DNA of 64,000 bases from Microbacteriaceae bacterium PS02068. GTDB lineage: Bacteria; Actinomycetota; Actinomycetes; Actinomycetales; Microbacteriaceae. Numbering within the stretch: the stretch's first letter is position 1; every line of letters starts with the position of its first letter. This document shows, piece by piece, positions 24,883 to 32,291 of the stretch. Below the pieces are notes generated by a model. That model did not search any database, was not told where the DNA came from, and saw nothing but the letters and a program-made list of their open reading frames with translations. A program made the translations under genes and the position numbers. The stretch is taken from assembly GCA_029959325.1 (NCBI GenBank), contig JASCPF010000004.1, positions 40,537 to 104,536 of the forward strand, given 5' to 3'.

Positions 24883-25539
24883 ATGGTCGAGCTGATCCCG
24901 TTCTCCACCGCCCTCCGCGAGCGGTCGCGTTCCGCGCACTCCGGAAGCGAGCACGCCGGCTTCATGGCCGACCTGATGCGTGGCAACGGCACCCGCGATG
25001 ACTATGTCGCCCTCGTCGCTCAGCACTGGTACATCTACGCCGCGCTCGAGGCGGCGGCATCCACCTTCGCCACCGATCCCATCGCGGCGCCGTTCATCAC
25101 CGCGAAGCTCACACGCCTGCCCGCGCTCGAGGCCGACCTCGAGTACCTGATCGGTGCCGACTGGCGCACGCGCATCACGCCGGTCCCGACGACCGAGCGC
25201 TACGTCACCCGCATCGACGAGATCGCCGACGCGGGATGGGCGGGAGGCTTCGTCGCGCACCACTACACCCGCTACCTCGGCGACCTGTCGGGCGGTCAGT
25301 TCATCGGCAAGCTCATGTCGCGCCAGTTCGAGCTCGGCACCAACGGCATCGGCTTCTACGTCTTCGACGAGATCGCCGACCCGGCGGCTTTCAAGGACGT
25401 CTACCGCGAGCAGCTCGATGCCGCGCCATGGGACGCCGCCGAGGCCGAGCGCGTCATCGACGAGGTCCTCCTCGCGTACCAGTTCAACACCGACCTGTTC
25501 GTCGACCTCGCCGCCGCGAAGGCCGCCTCGGCCGCCTGA
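24883..25539 (+). CDS. hmuO: Biliverdin-producing heme oxygenase
   Basis: 218 aa, all-helical heme oxygenase. Proximal heme ligand His19 lies in RERSRSAHSGSEHA; FMADLMRG and YVALVAQHWYIYAALE follow; the distal helix is YLGDLSGGQFIGK, as in Corynebacterium HmuO. It opens heme to biliverdin, CO and Fe2+, releasing iron in the cytoplasm. I prefer the ATG at 24883 over the in-frame ATG at 24871 because the -10 box overlaps the latter. The last codons (KAASAA) flow into the tandem repeat that follows. Confidence 0.93.
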   Translation: MVELIPFSTALRERSRSAHSGSEHAGFMADLMRGNGTRDDYVALVAQHWYIYAALEAAASTFATDPIAAPFITAKLTRLPALEADLEYLIGADWRTRITPVPTTERYVTRIDEIADAGWAGGFVAHHYTRYLGDLSGGQFIGKLMSRQFELGTNGIGFYVFDEIADPAAFKDVYREQLDAAPWDAAEAERVIDEVLLAYQFNTDLFVDLAAAKAASAA

Positions 25540-25630
25540 CCCCATCCCGAACTCCTCCAATACGAGACCAGATCGCCGCGGAAGCCGCCCATCCGGCCAC
25601 CGACCGCGCAAGTTGGAGGAGTTCGGGCCA
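25531..25630 (+). repeat. 152-bp-period tandem repeat, copy 1, with long hairpin
   Basis: This copy begins in the last codons of hmuO (GCCGCCTGA) and contains perfect 15-base arms CCCGAACTCCTCCAA (25546-25560) and TTGGAGGAGTTCGGG (25613-25627) around a 52-base loop. The same block recurs 152 bp downstream without indels. The hairpin probably ends the hmuO transcript. Confidence 0.8.
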
Positions 25631-25682
25631 CGCCGCCCACGACGCCACCGACGCCACAGCTGGGTCCGCAGCGGAAGCCGCC

Positions 25683-25782
25683 GCCGCCTGACCCCATCCC
25701 GAACTCCTCCAATACGAGACCAGATCGCCGCGGAAGCCGCCGATCCGGCCGCCCACCGGGCGAAGTGGAGGAGTTCGGGCCA
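25683..25782 (+). repeat. 152-bp-period tandem repeat, copy 2
   Basis: Nearly identical to 25531-25630, including the duplicated GCCGCCTGA from the hmuO 3' end. The hairpin arms are at 25698-25712 and 25766-25779; one arm base differs, leaving 14 pairs. The spacer between copies also reuses GGAAGCCGCC. The 348-nt gap between hmuO and the helicase gene contains these repeats and no gene. Confidence 0.8.
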
Positions 25783-25814
25783 TGCCACACGCCCACGACG
25801 CCACAGCCGCCCCC

Positions 25815-25845
25815 GGTCGTTGAGCGAGCGCAGCGAGTCGAAACG
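25815..25845 (+). repeat. Short dispersed element (GTTGAGCGAGCGCAGCGAGTC type)
   Basis: The 31-bp stretch contains GAGCGAGCGCAGCGAGTCGA, which I recognise as a frequent intergenic repeat in Microbacteriaceae and relatives. Only this copy is present in the window, so the family assignment is from memory. Confidence 0.45.
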
Positions 25846-25887
25846 CCCCGCCCCCGCGCCCCGCCCCCGCGCGTCAGAACCTGCGCG

Positions 25888-27315
25888 TCAGTACCCCGAG
25901 GCCCGCACCCCGGCCATGAAGCGGCGCACATCCGCGTCGACCAGGATGTCGCTCGGGCGCAGCGGCCGCGTGAGGTACAGCCCGTCGAGCGAGGTCAGCC
26001 GCGACAGCGCCACGTAGGTCTGGCCCGGCGCGAACGCGCCCGAGCCCAGGTCGATGACGGCGCGGTCGTAGGTCTTGCCCTGCGACTTGTGGATCGTCAC
26101 GGCCCACGCGAGTCGCAGCGGGAACTGCGTGAACTCGGCGACGATGTCGCGAGAGAGTTTGCGGGTCGAGGGGTCGTACGCGTAGCGGAACCTCTCCCAC
26201 ACGGTCGGCTCGACGTCGTGCTCCTCGCCGTCGAGCTCGACGCGCACCGTGCCGCCCGCGATCCGCGTGACGGTGCCGATCGACCCGTTCACCCAGCGCG
26301 GCCCGCCACCCCCCGGGCCGCCGTAGGCCGCGACGTCGTTGCGCAGGAACATCACCTGCGCGCCCACCTTCAGCTGCAGCTCGGCGTCGGCCGGGTACCC
26401 CGTCTCACCGCGGCCGAAGTCGCCCGAGATGTCGGCCCGCGCCGTCTGCACCGGCCCGGTCAGCGCGTCGAGGTGGCGCTGGTTGATGCGGTTCACGATG
26501 TCGTTGCGGGTCGCCAGGGTGATGATCGGCGGCTCGCCGTCGGCGGGTTCAGGCACCGGCCGGGCGCCGGCGGCATTCAGCGCCCCCGCGATCTCGGCCG
26601 TCACGACGCCGTAGCGCACGGCGTTCAGCATCGCCTTGAAGCCGTCGTCGGACTGCCGGTGGATCTCACGCAGCTCGCGGATGTTCAGCGGCGCCCCGAC
26701 CCGCCCGAGGTCGAGCAGCCCGTCCGAACGGATGGTCCCGCCTCCGACCGATGCACCCAGACCGGTCCCTGAACCCGCCGACGGCCCCGCCCACACCTGC
26801 GCGTCGAAGAACCAGAACGAGCGGTAGTGGTCGTTGACGTATCGCATCTCGTCGCCGCGCGGCGGCACGGGCGAGAGCTGATACGGATCGCCGAACATCA
26901 CGATCTGCACGCCGCCGAAGGCCTCTGACCGGCGCCGCCGCGCTTGCCGCAGCGAGCGGTCGATGGCATCCATCAGATCAGCGTTGACCATCGAGATCTC
27001 GTCGATCACGAGGGTGTCGATCGCGTTCATGATCTTGCGCGCGGGCTCGGACTGCTCGAGCTCGCTGTCGGCGATCAGTCCGATCGGCAGGCGGAACAGC
27101 GAGTGGATCGTCTGCCCCTCGACGTTGAGCGCCGCGACCCCCGTCGGTGCGCACACGGCGATCTGCTTGTCGGTGTTCCACGCCAGATGCTGCAGCAGGG
27201 TCGACTTGCCGGTGCCCGCGCGGCCCGTGACGAACACGTGCTCGCGGGTGTCTTCGATCAGGCGGAAGAGCTCCTGCTGTTCGGGCGACAGCGGGGGCAG
27301 GCTCACCCGATCCAT
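25888..27315 (-). CDS. Pif1-like (SF1B) DNA helicase / AAA ATPase
   Basis: 475 aa. Walker A GRAGTGKST (residues 31-39), Ia APTGVAALNVEGQTIHS, Walker B TLVIDEISMVNADLMD, motif III GGVQIVMFGDPYQLSPVPP and C-terminal motifs LRLAWAVTIHKSQGKTYDRA and YVALSRLTSLDGLYL. This is the order of Pif1/RecD2-type 5'-3' helicases involved in genome maintenance. Between motif III and the RELREIHRQ motif is an extra Gly/Ser stretch (GPSAGSGTGLGASVGGG) that coincides with a copy of a dispersed repeat (26764-26786). The gene diverges from the membrane-protein gene at 27351 across 35 nt. Confidence 0.88.
   Translation of the reverse strand: MDRVSLPPLSPEQQELFRLIEDTREHVFVTGRAGTGKSTLLQHLAWNTDKQIAVCAPTGVAALNVEGQTIHSLFRLPIGLIADSELEQSEPARKIMNAIDTLVIDEISMVNADLMDAIDRSLRQARRRRSEAFGGVQIVMFGDPYQLSPVPPRGDEMRYVNDHYRSFWFFDAQVWAGPSAGSGTGLGASVGGGTIRSDGLLDLGRVGAPLNIRELREIHRQSDDGFKAMLNAVRYGVVTAEIAGALNAAGARPVPEPADGEPPIITLATRNDIVNRINQRHLDALTGPVQTARADISGDFGRGETGYPADAELQLKVGAQVMFLRNDVAAYGGPGGGGPRWVNGSIGTVTRIAGGTVRVELDGEEHDVEPTVWERFRYAYDPSTRKLSRDIVAEFTQFPLRLAWAVTIHKSQGKTYDRAVIDLGSGAFAPGQTYVALSRLTSLDGLYLTRPLRPSDILVDADVRRFMAGVRASGY
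26764..26786 (-). repeat. Dispersed ~23-bp repeat inside the helicase gene
   Basis: Plus-strand GGTCCCTGAACCCGCCGACGG matches the family seen at 40738, 43308 and 50342 (general form GGTCCCTGA, GCCTGTCGA, AGGGA). It encodes the PSAGSGTG stretch of the helicase. A near-perfect inverted counterpart lies at 26537-26559 in the same gene (22 of 23 bases). Confidence 0.55.
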
Positions 27316-27350
27316 GCTAGCTATCAGGGTGGGTTTCCTAGACTGAACCT

Positions 27351-28463
27351 GTGGACACCGGGGGAAAGGGCGCGCAGGTGGATGCCACGTCGCCCGCGCC
27401 TCCCGTATCGCCCGACTCTCCCGCGCCGCGGCGCCGGCGCACTCTCGGCGTCGACCTCACGGCGCTCGCCGTCGTCGGCATCCTGCTGGTCGGCGCCGTC
27501 GGCGCGACCGGCGCCTTCGTCTATCACGAGCTGTACAGCCCGTCGGCCTTCGTCTCGCGCTACCTGGCTCTGCTCAGCCGTGGCCAGGCGGCCGAGGCGC
27601 TCACGCTGCCGGGCGTCGCCGTCGACTCGACCGATCTCGCGCGCGCAGGGCTCCCCACGGATGCCTCGGAGGCGCTGCTGCGCAGCGCAGCGCTGGCGCC
27701 GCTGAGCGATGCCGAGATCGTCGGCGCTGAGGAGGGCGACGACGGCATCACGACGGTCACGGTCGCGTACCACGCGGGCCCGCACGCCGGCACGTCGCGA
27801 TTCCGCGTCGAGCGCGCAGGGTGGGTCGGCGTCGCCCCGACGTGGCGCTTCGCGACGAGCCCGCTGGCCGCGATCGAGCTCACCGTCGGCGGCACACGAC
27901 AGTTCTCCGTCAACGGGTTCGACGTCGACACCCGTCAGGTTTCACCCGCGCGCGAAAAGGCCGACCCGTTCGAACCGGTCTCGCTGCTGGTGTTCTCGCC
28001 CGGGCTGTACTCGATCTCGATCGACACTGCGATCGCCACCTCGCCCGGCGTCGCCGTGCTTTCCGACACCCCGGCGGCGCGGATCCCCGTCGACGTGCAG
28101 TCGAAGCCGACCGCCGAGTTCACGAAGGCGGTGCAGGGGCAGGTCGAGAGCTTCCTGGCGGACTGCGCGACCCAGGAGGTGCTGCAGCCGACCGGATGCC
28201 CCTTCGGCCTCGTCGTACAGAACCGCATCGTCACGACACCGGTGTGGTCGATCCAGCAGCAGCCGGCGGTCACCCTGGCGCCCGACGGTGTGGATTGGAC
28301 GATCACGCGGGTGCAGGCCGTCGCGCACATCACCGTCGACATCAAGTCGATCTTCGACGGCACAGTCCGTCACCTCGACGAGGCGGTGCCGTTCTTCGTC
28401 GGCGGCACGGTGACGATCCTGCCCGACGGCACGGCATCCATCCAGGTCACCGACGGCAGCTGA
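27351..28463 (+). CDS. Single-pass membrane protein with large extracytoplasmic domain, function unknown
   Basis: 370 aa. A Pro-rich cytoplasmic N-terminus (residues 1-30) and one membrane helix (LTALAVVGILLVGAVGATGAFVY, about 36-58) precede an extracytoplasmic region with three beta-rich parts: SPSAFVSRYLALLSRGQAAEAL (as in DUF4878-like domains), a central segment with FSVNGFDVD, and a C-terminal DIKSIFDGTVRHLDEAVPF. I do not recognise a named family. The GTG start lies seven bases after TAGACT, a likely -10, so the mRNA may be leaderless. It may work at the cell envelope. Confidence 0.75.
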   Translation: MDTGGKGAQVDATSPAPPVSPDSPAPRRRRTLGVDLTALAVVGILLVGAVGATGAFVYHELYSPSAFVSRYLALLSRGQAAEALTLPGVAVDSTDLARAGLPTDASEALLRSAALAPLSDAEIVGAEEGDDGITTVTVAYHAGPHAGTSRFRVERAGWVGVAPTWRFATSPLAAIELTVGGTRQFSVNGFDVDTRQVSPAREKADPFEPVSLLVFSPGLYSISIDTAIATSPGVAVLSDTPAARIPVDVQSKPTAEFTKAVQGQVESFLADCATQEVLQPTGCPFGLVVQNRIVTTPVWSIQQQPAVTLAPDGVDWTITRVQAVAHITVDIKSIFDGTVRHLDEAVPFFVGGTVTILPDGTASIQVTDGS

Positions 28464-28514
28464 TCACCGCGCGGGGCCGGCGGCCGCGTGAGCGCCCCTC
28501 CCGAGCCCGGCGCG

Positions 28515-30521
28515 TCAGCGCCCCGCCCGCGCGTCACGCGCGGCGAGAGCGGCGAGCCGCGCGTTGTAGTCCTCGAGCTCGGCGTCGTTCGTGCGGTCGG
28601 CTTGGCGGTCGGCGCGACGCTGCAGCCGGTCGTCCGAGCGGCTCCACTGGATCGCCACGGTGATCGCGAGGATCAGCGTGGGGATCTCGCCGATCGACCA
28701 GGCGACGCCGCCGCCGGTGTACTGATCCACGAGGGGCGGGTCGCCCCACGTGCGCCCCATCGACCCGAACCACTCTGCGACGAAGAGACCCGTCGACATC
28801 ATGATCGATATGCCGAAGAAGGCATGCATCGCCATCACGCCGATGAGGGTCAGCAGCCGGAACGGGTACGGCAGGCGGTATGGCACGGGGTCGATGCCGA
28901 CCAGCGACTGCACGAAGAGATAGCCCGAGATCAGGAAGTGCGCGACCATCCATTCGTGCCCGATGTGGTCGTACAGCGTCCAGCGGAACAGGTCGGTGTA
29001 ATAGAACGCCCAGAGCGACCCGATGAAGATCGCGGCGGCGACCAGCGGATGCGTGATCACCCGCGCGAACGGGGTGTGCACGGCCCACAGGATCCACTCC
29101 CGCCCGCCGCGGCTGCCGTCGGTGCGCTTCGCGATGGCGCGGGATGCCAGGGTGACCGGCGCCCCGAACACGAGCAGCATCGGGATCGCCATCGACAGCA
29201 GCATGTGCCCGACCATGTGCATGCTGAACAGGTAATCCTGATAGGCGTTCACCGACCCGCTCGTCACCCAGAACAGCAGTGCGAGCCCCGTGAGCCAGAG
29301 GATCGTGCGGTACAGCGGCCACCGGTCTCCGCGCCGGCGCAGCCGCCACACTCCGGCGAGGTAGAAGAACGCGCCGAACAGGACGGCGAAGGCCCACAGG
29401 GGGTCGACATCCCAGCTGGTGACCCAGCGCAGCGGAGTGAGCTCGGGGGGCAGCAGGGCGCCCGTCAGAATCTGCGCGGGGGTCTGCACGTCGGGCAGCG
29501 ACGTGTCGACGGGCGGGGGCGTGCGGGCGAGCGCCACCGCCGCGCCGCTGGCGATGCCCATGAAGGCGAGCTCCAGCGCGATCAGGCCCCAGAAACGGCG
29601 CGCGGCACGGCCCGGCCGGGGTTCGCGTGCGGGCGAGGCATCCGCTCCGATCCGCGCGATGAGGCTGCGCCGGTACCACGCACCCAGCACGCCTATCGCG
29701 AGCAGCGCCACGACCTTCACCGTGAGGATCGCGCCGTACGACGAGAGCAGGTTCTCCCAGGTGACGACGCCGACCGCGGCGCGCACGGTGCCCGACAGCG
29801 CCACGACGACGAACGCGGCGAGCGCGATCGACGAGTAGCGCCCGAGCACGGTGGCGAGCTCCGCAGACTCGAGCCGTGGCCGCAGGGCGACCAGCAGCAG
29901 CACGCCGCCCAGCCACACGGCCGCGGCGACGATGTGCAGCACGAGCGCGGCGACGGCGGTGTTGTGGTTCGCTTCGTTGCCCGCGTGCCCCTGCGTGGCC
30001 ATCGGCACGAGGGATGCCACCGCGAGCGCGGCCACGACAAGGGTCGCGGTCCAGCCGCGCACGGCGAACGTGAGCACCGTCAGCGCCGCGCCGGCGATCG
30101 TCGTGATCGACCAGGCCCGGCCGAGATCCGTGTCGACCAGGAAGCGCCCGAGCTGCTGGCCAAACTCGGCCCCCGCGCTCGGCGCTGCGTTGAAGATGCT
30201 GAGGAAGGTGAAGAAGGCGACGGCGCCGCTCGCGACCGTGAAGACGGCCGCTGCAATGGATGCCGCGTCGAGGGCCGTGTCGAACGGCTTCGTCCCGGCC
30301 GTGAGCGCGAACAGCGCGAGCACGAGGGATCCCACGAGAGCCGCGGCCGAGAGATTGACCGCGAGCGTGACGATCGGCAGCCCCCAGCGCACCACGGGGC
30401 CGGGGTCGAGCAGCAGCTGCGGCGCCGCGCCCCCGCCATAGGCGAGCCCCGCGATCAGCGTCGCGAGCGCGGCGACGACGAGGATCGCAGGACCTGCGAC
30501 CCGAAAGGCACGGGAGGGCAC
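28515..30521 (-). CDS. CopD-CtaG fusion membrane protein (copper resistance D / cytochrome oxidase assembly)
   Basis: 668 aa with about 16 membrane segments. The N-terminal half has the CopD pattern (NTAVAALVLHIVAAAVWLGG, WENLLSSYGAILTVKVVALL). The C-terminal half from about residue 340 is CtaG_caa3 (YLAGVWRLRRRGDRWPLYRT, FSMHMVGHMLLSMAIPMLL, HEWMVAHFLISGYLFV, HAFFGISIMMS). The conserved His residues probably bind copper. Such fusions are common in actinobacteria and supply copper for oxidase assembly or tolerance. The C-terminal tail is charged and cytoplasmic. Confidence 0.9.
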   Translation of the reverse strand: MPSRAFRVAGPAILVVAALATLIAGLAYGGGAAPQLLLDPGPVVRWGLPIVTLAVNLSAAALVGSLVLALFALTAGTKPFDTALDAASIAAAVFTVASGAVAFFTFLSIFNAAPSAGAEFGQQLGRFLVDTDLGRAWSITTIAGAALTVLTFAVRGWTATLVVAALAVASLVPMATQGHAGNEANHNTAVAALVLHIVAAAVWLGGVLLLVALRPRLESAELATVLGRYSSIALAAFVVVALSGTVRAAVGVVTWENLLSSYGAILTVKVVALLAIGVLGAWYRRSLIARIGADASPAREPRPGRAARRFWGLIALELAFMGIASGAAVALARTPPPVDTSLPDVQTPAQILTGALLPPELTPLRWVTSWDVDPLWAFAVLFGAFFYLAGVWRLRRRGDRWPLYRTILWLTGLALLFWVTSGSVNAYQDYLFSMHMVGHMLLSMAIPMLLVFGAPVTLASRAIAKRTDGSRGGREWILWAVHTPFARVITHPLVAAAIFIGSLWAFYYTDLFRWTLYDHIGHEWMVAHFLISGYLFVQSLVGIDPVPYRLPYPFRLLTLIGVMAMHAFFGISIMMSTGLFVAEWFGSMGRTWGDPPLVDQYTGGGVAWSIGEIPTLILAITVAIQWSRSDDRLQRRADRQADRTNDAELEDYNARLAALAARDARAGR

Positions 30522-30573
30522 CCGACCAGCCTACGTCGCGGGGCGCGCGCGGGAAGGACGGTGGCGGGAACGA

Positions 30574-30607
30574 CGAAGGGGGGATGCCACGTGGCATCCC
30601 CCCTTCG
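30574..30607 (-). terminator. Long perfect hairpin after the HU gene
   Basis: A 34-bp perfect palindrome: arms of 17 bases starting CGAAGGGGGGATGCCAC meet with no extra loop bases. It lies 16 bp past the HU stop and 53 bp before the CopD-CtaG start, so it should end HU transcription. There is no U-tract. Confidence 0.75.
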
Positions 30608-30622
30608 CTTCGCTGAGCGTGA

Positions 30623-30901
30623 TTACTTCGCGGCAGCCTTGAGCTTCGAGCCCGCGGTGACCTTGACGCGCTTGCCGGCCGCGATCTGGATCTCGGCACC
30701 GGTCTGCGGGTTGCGGCCCGTGCGTGCGGCGGTGTTGACCGTCTCGAACGACAGGAAGCCGGGGATCGTGACCTTCTCGCCCTTGGCGACGGCCTCGGAG
30801 ACGGCGGAGAACAGGCCGTCGACGACGCGGCCGACGGTGGCCTGGCTCTCGCCCGTGGCGCTGGCGATGCTGGCAACGAGTTCGGTCTTGGTGATAGCCA
30901 T
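30623..30901 (-). CDS. hup: HU-family nucleoid DNA-binding protein
   Basis: 92 aa. ITKTELVASIASATGESQA is the N-terminal helical part; the DNA-binding arm shows GFLSFETVNTAARTGRNPQT followed by AGKRVKVTAGSKLK. It is the short bacterial form without the Lys-rich C-terminal tail of mycobacterial HupB. It bends and compacts DNA. The ATG at 30901 has GGAGGAAAT upstream; longer upstream frames run through the promoter. Confidence 0.95.
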   Translation of the reverse strand: MAITKTELVASIASATGESQATVGRVVDGLFSAVSEAVAKGEKVTIPGFLSFETVNTAARTGRNPQTGAEIQIAAGKRVKVTAGSKLKAAAK

Positions 30902-30950
30902 GGGGATTTCCTCCAGACGGCAGCGTGTGCCGCCTCTTTCCTTACTGCGG

Positions 30951-31020
30951 ACCGGGCGAGTGCCCGGTTTGGTCGGATGGACCGGTCCCGAATATACCCA
31001 CGAACCGCGGAAAACCGCGG
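30951..31020 (-). promoter_or_regulatory. HU promoter and leader hairpins
   Basis: On the transcribed strand TATATT (plus 30991-30996) is a clear -10 box, placing the start near 30984 and giving an 83-nt leader. Within the leader, ACCGGGC and GCCCGGT (30951-30957, 30962-30968) form a stable hairpin. Upstream of the -10, CCGCGG-AAAA-CCGCGG (31005-31020) is a palindrome that could bind a regulator. Confidence 0.55.
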
Positions 31021-31121
31021 ATTTCCGGCCTTCTCCCGTCATCTTCCCCGGCGTGTCGCGCCCATGGAGTGACGCATGTGACTGATGTGACTCGCGTGCG
31101 ACGGTGCGGCCGCAGGAACGA

Positions 31122-31155
31122 CGAAGGCCGGAACCCCTCGGGGTTCCGGCCTTCG
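31122..31155 (-). terminator. Hairpin after rpsN
   Basis: Perfect 16-base arms, CGAAGGCCGGAACCCC (31122-31137) and its complement (31140-31155), with a 2-base loop, 29 bp past the rpsN stop. It probably ends the rpmB-rpmG-rpsN transcript. Confidence 0.75.
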
Positions 31156-31184
31156 CCATCACAGGCACGGGGCCTGTCGACGTG

Positions 31185-31490
31185 TTACCAGCTCGACTTG
31201 GTCACACCGGGCAGTTCGCCCTTGTGCGCCATGTCACGGAAACGCACGCGCGAGATGCCGAACTTCGACAGGTAGCCGCGGGGGCGACCGTCGATGGCGT
31301 CGCGGCCGCGCAGGCGCACGGGCGATGCGTTGCGGGGCAGCTTCTGCAGGCCGACGCGGGCGGCCTCGCGAGCCTCGTCGGTCGCGTTCGGGTCGACGAG
31401 GGTCTTCTTCAGCTCGGCACGCTTCTCGGCGTAGCGGGCGACGACCTCTTCGCGCTGGTTGTTGCGCGCGATCTTGCTCTTCTTAGCCAC
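31185..31490 (-). CDS. rpsN: 30S ribosomal protein S14 (zinc-free type)
   Basis: 101 aa. [20 protein letters not shown] and the C-terminal [20 protein letters not shown] are typical of the long S14 form. The CxxC pairs of the zinc-binding form are absent. It binds 16S rRNA in the head of the small subunit. Last gene of the rpmB-rpmG-rpsN operon, 3 nt after rpmG. Confidence 0.97.
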   Translation of the reverse strand: MAKKSKIARNNQREEVVARYAEKRAELKKTLVDPNATDEAREAARVGLQKLPRNASPVRLRGRDAIDGRPRGYLSKFGISRVRFRDMAHKGELPGVTKSSW

Positions 31491-31493
31491 GGA

Positions 31494-31664
31494 TCAGCGC
31501 TCCTCTCGGAATTCGACGTGCTTGCGGATCACCGGGTCGTACTTCTTCAGCACGATGCGGTCGGGGTTGTTGCGGCGGTTCTTGCGCGTCACGTAGGTGT
31601 ACCCCGTGCCGGCGGTCGAGCGCAGCTTGATGATCGGACGGACGTCCTGAGCCTTCTTCGCCAT
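31494..31664 (-). CDS. rpmG: 50S ribosomal protein L33 (zinc-free type)
   Basis: 56 aa, translated from the minus strand: [20 protein letters not shown], then [20 protein letters not shown] and [16 protein letters not shown]. The Cys pairs of the zinc ribbon are missing, as in C-minus L33. Its ATG shares one base with the rpmB stop (TGATG), indicating coupled translation. Confidence 0.96.
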   Translation of the reverse strand: MAKKAQDVRPIIKLRSTAGTGYTYVTRKNRRNNPDRIVLKKYDPVIRKHVEFREER

Positions 31665-31900
31665 CAGAGCTTCACACCCTTCGCGATCAGGTCCTTCACG
31701 ACCGACTCGATGCCGCGAGCGTCAATGACCTTGATGCCCTTGGCCGAGACGTTCAGCGTGATCTTGCGACCCAGCGAAGGAACGAAATATGTCTTCTTCT
31801 GCACGTTCGGGTCGAAGCGGCGCTTCGTCCGGCGGTGCGAGTGCGAAATGCTGTGACCGAAGCCGGGAACCGCTCCAGTCACCTGGCACACTGCTGCCAT
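31664..31900 (-). CDS. rpmB: 50S ribosomal protein L28
   Basis: 78 aa. [20 protein letters not shown] is followed by [19 protein letters not shown] and the C-terminal [18 protein letters not shown]. It has only one Cys (position 5), so it lacks the zinc ribbon. The ATG at 31900 has AGAAGGAG upstream; in-frame codons further up lie in the leader. Only three zinc-free paralogs (L28, L33, S14) are clustered here, and no Zur box is visible upstream. Confidence 0.96.
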   Translation of the reverse strand: MAAVCQVTGAVPGFGHSISHSHRRTKRRFDPNVQKKTYFVPSLGRKITLNVSAKGIKVIDARGIESVVKDLIAKGVKL

Positions 31901-31948
31901 GGTGGTTACTCCTTCTGTACCGTGAGGCCGGACGGCCCCACCCAAGAT

Positions 31949-32025
31949 CCCTTGTCTGCACCCCGATCACCGGTTGGTTTCGGTGGGAGGTACGAACTAC
32001 GCGCAGGAGTGCGCGCAGACAAAGG
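31949..32025 (-). ncRNA. Candidate structured leader RNA of the rpmB operon
   Basis: On the transcribed strand an 11-bp helix forms between CCUUUGUCUGC (plus 32015-32025) and GCAGACAAGGG (plus 31949-31959), with one G-U pair. It encloses two hairpins, GCGCA-CUCC-UGCGC and CACCG...CGGUG, giving a three-way junction. TAGGAT (plus 32029-32034) is a probable -10, so the RNA would start at or just before the closing helix. The remaining ~48 nt reach the rpmB ribosome site. The 391-nt gap from 31901 to 32291 otherwise holds only the promoter of the giant membrane-protein gene. I know of no named family that fits. Confidence 0.5.
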
Positions 32026-32291
32026 ATCATCCTAGCACGGTGGAGTCCGGCGCGTTGCCGAGCCCGCGACCTGCCGCCGCCTCGACTGTCCCCGCGCACT
32101 CGACCAGGCTTCATGCCGCGGGCGGAATACTCTGTCAGCCGAACGGGGGACACGCTGTGCCACGGCGACAAACCGGCCCTCGCGGGCTGTGGGCCGCTTG
32201 TCCCCGGGCTACCAGCGCATTCGCATCCGCCGAGCGGGCCTGACACGCTTTCCCCACGCGCACGCGCTGCGCGCCGCCCCGAGAGGATGCC

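Noticed and set aside
25531..25845. Possible CRISPR array
   Set aside because: Only two copies of a ~100-bp block at 152-bp spacing, with internal hairpins and no cas genes.
25401..25931. Minus-strand frame with repeated LVSYWRSSGWGQA segments in the hmuO-helicase gap
   Set aside because: The repeated peptide is only the translation of the 152-bp tandem repeat. No start site or family match supports a gene.
31901..32040. Zur box controlling the zinc-free ribosomal protein operon
   Set aside because: No TGAnAAnnnTTnTCA-type palindrome is present upstream of rpmB. The only structure there is the RNA-like leader.
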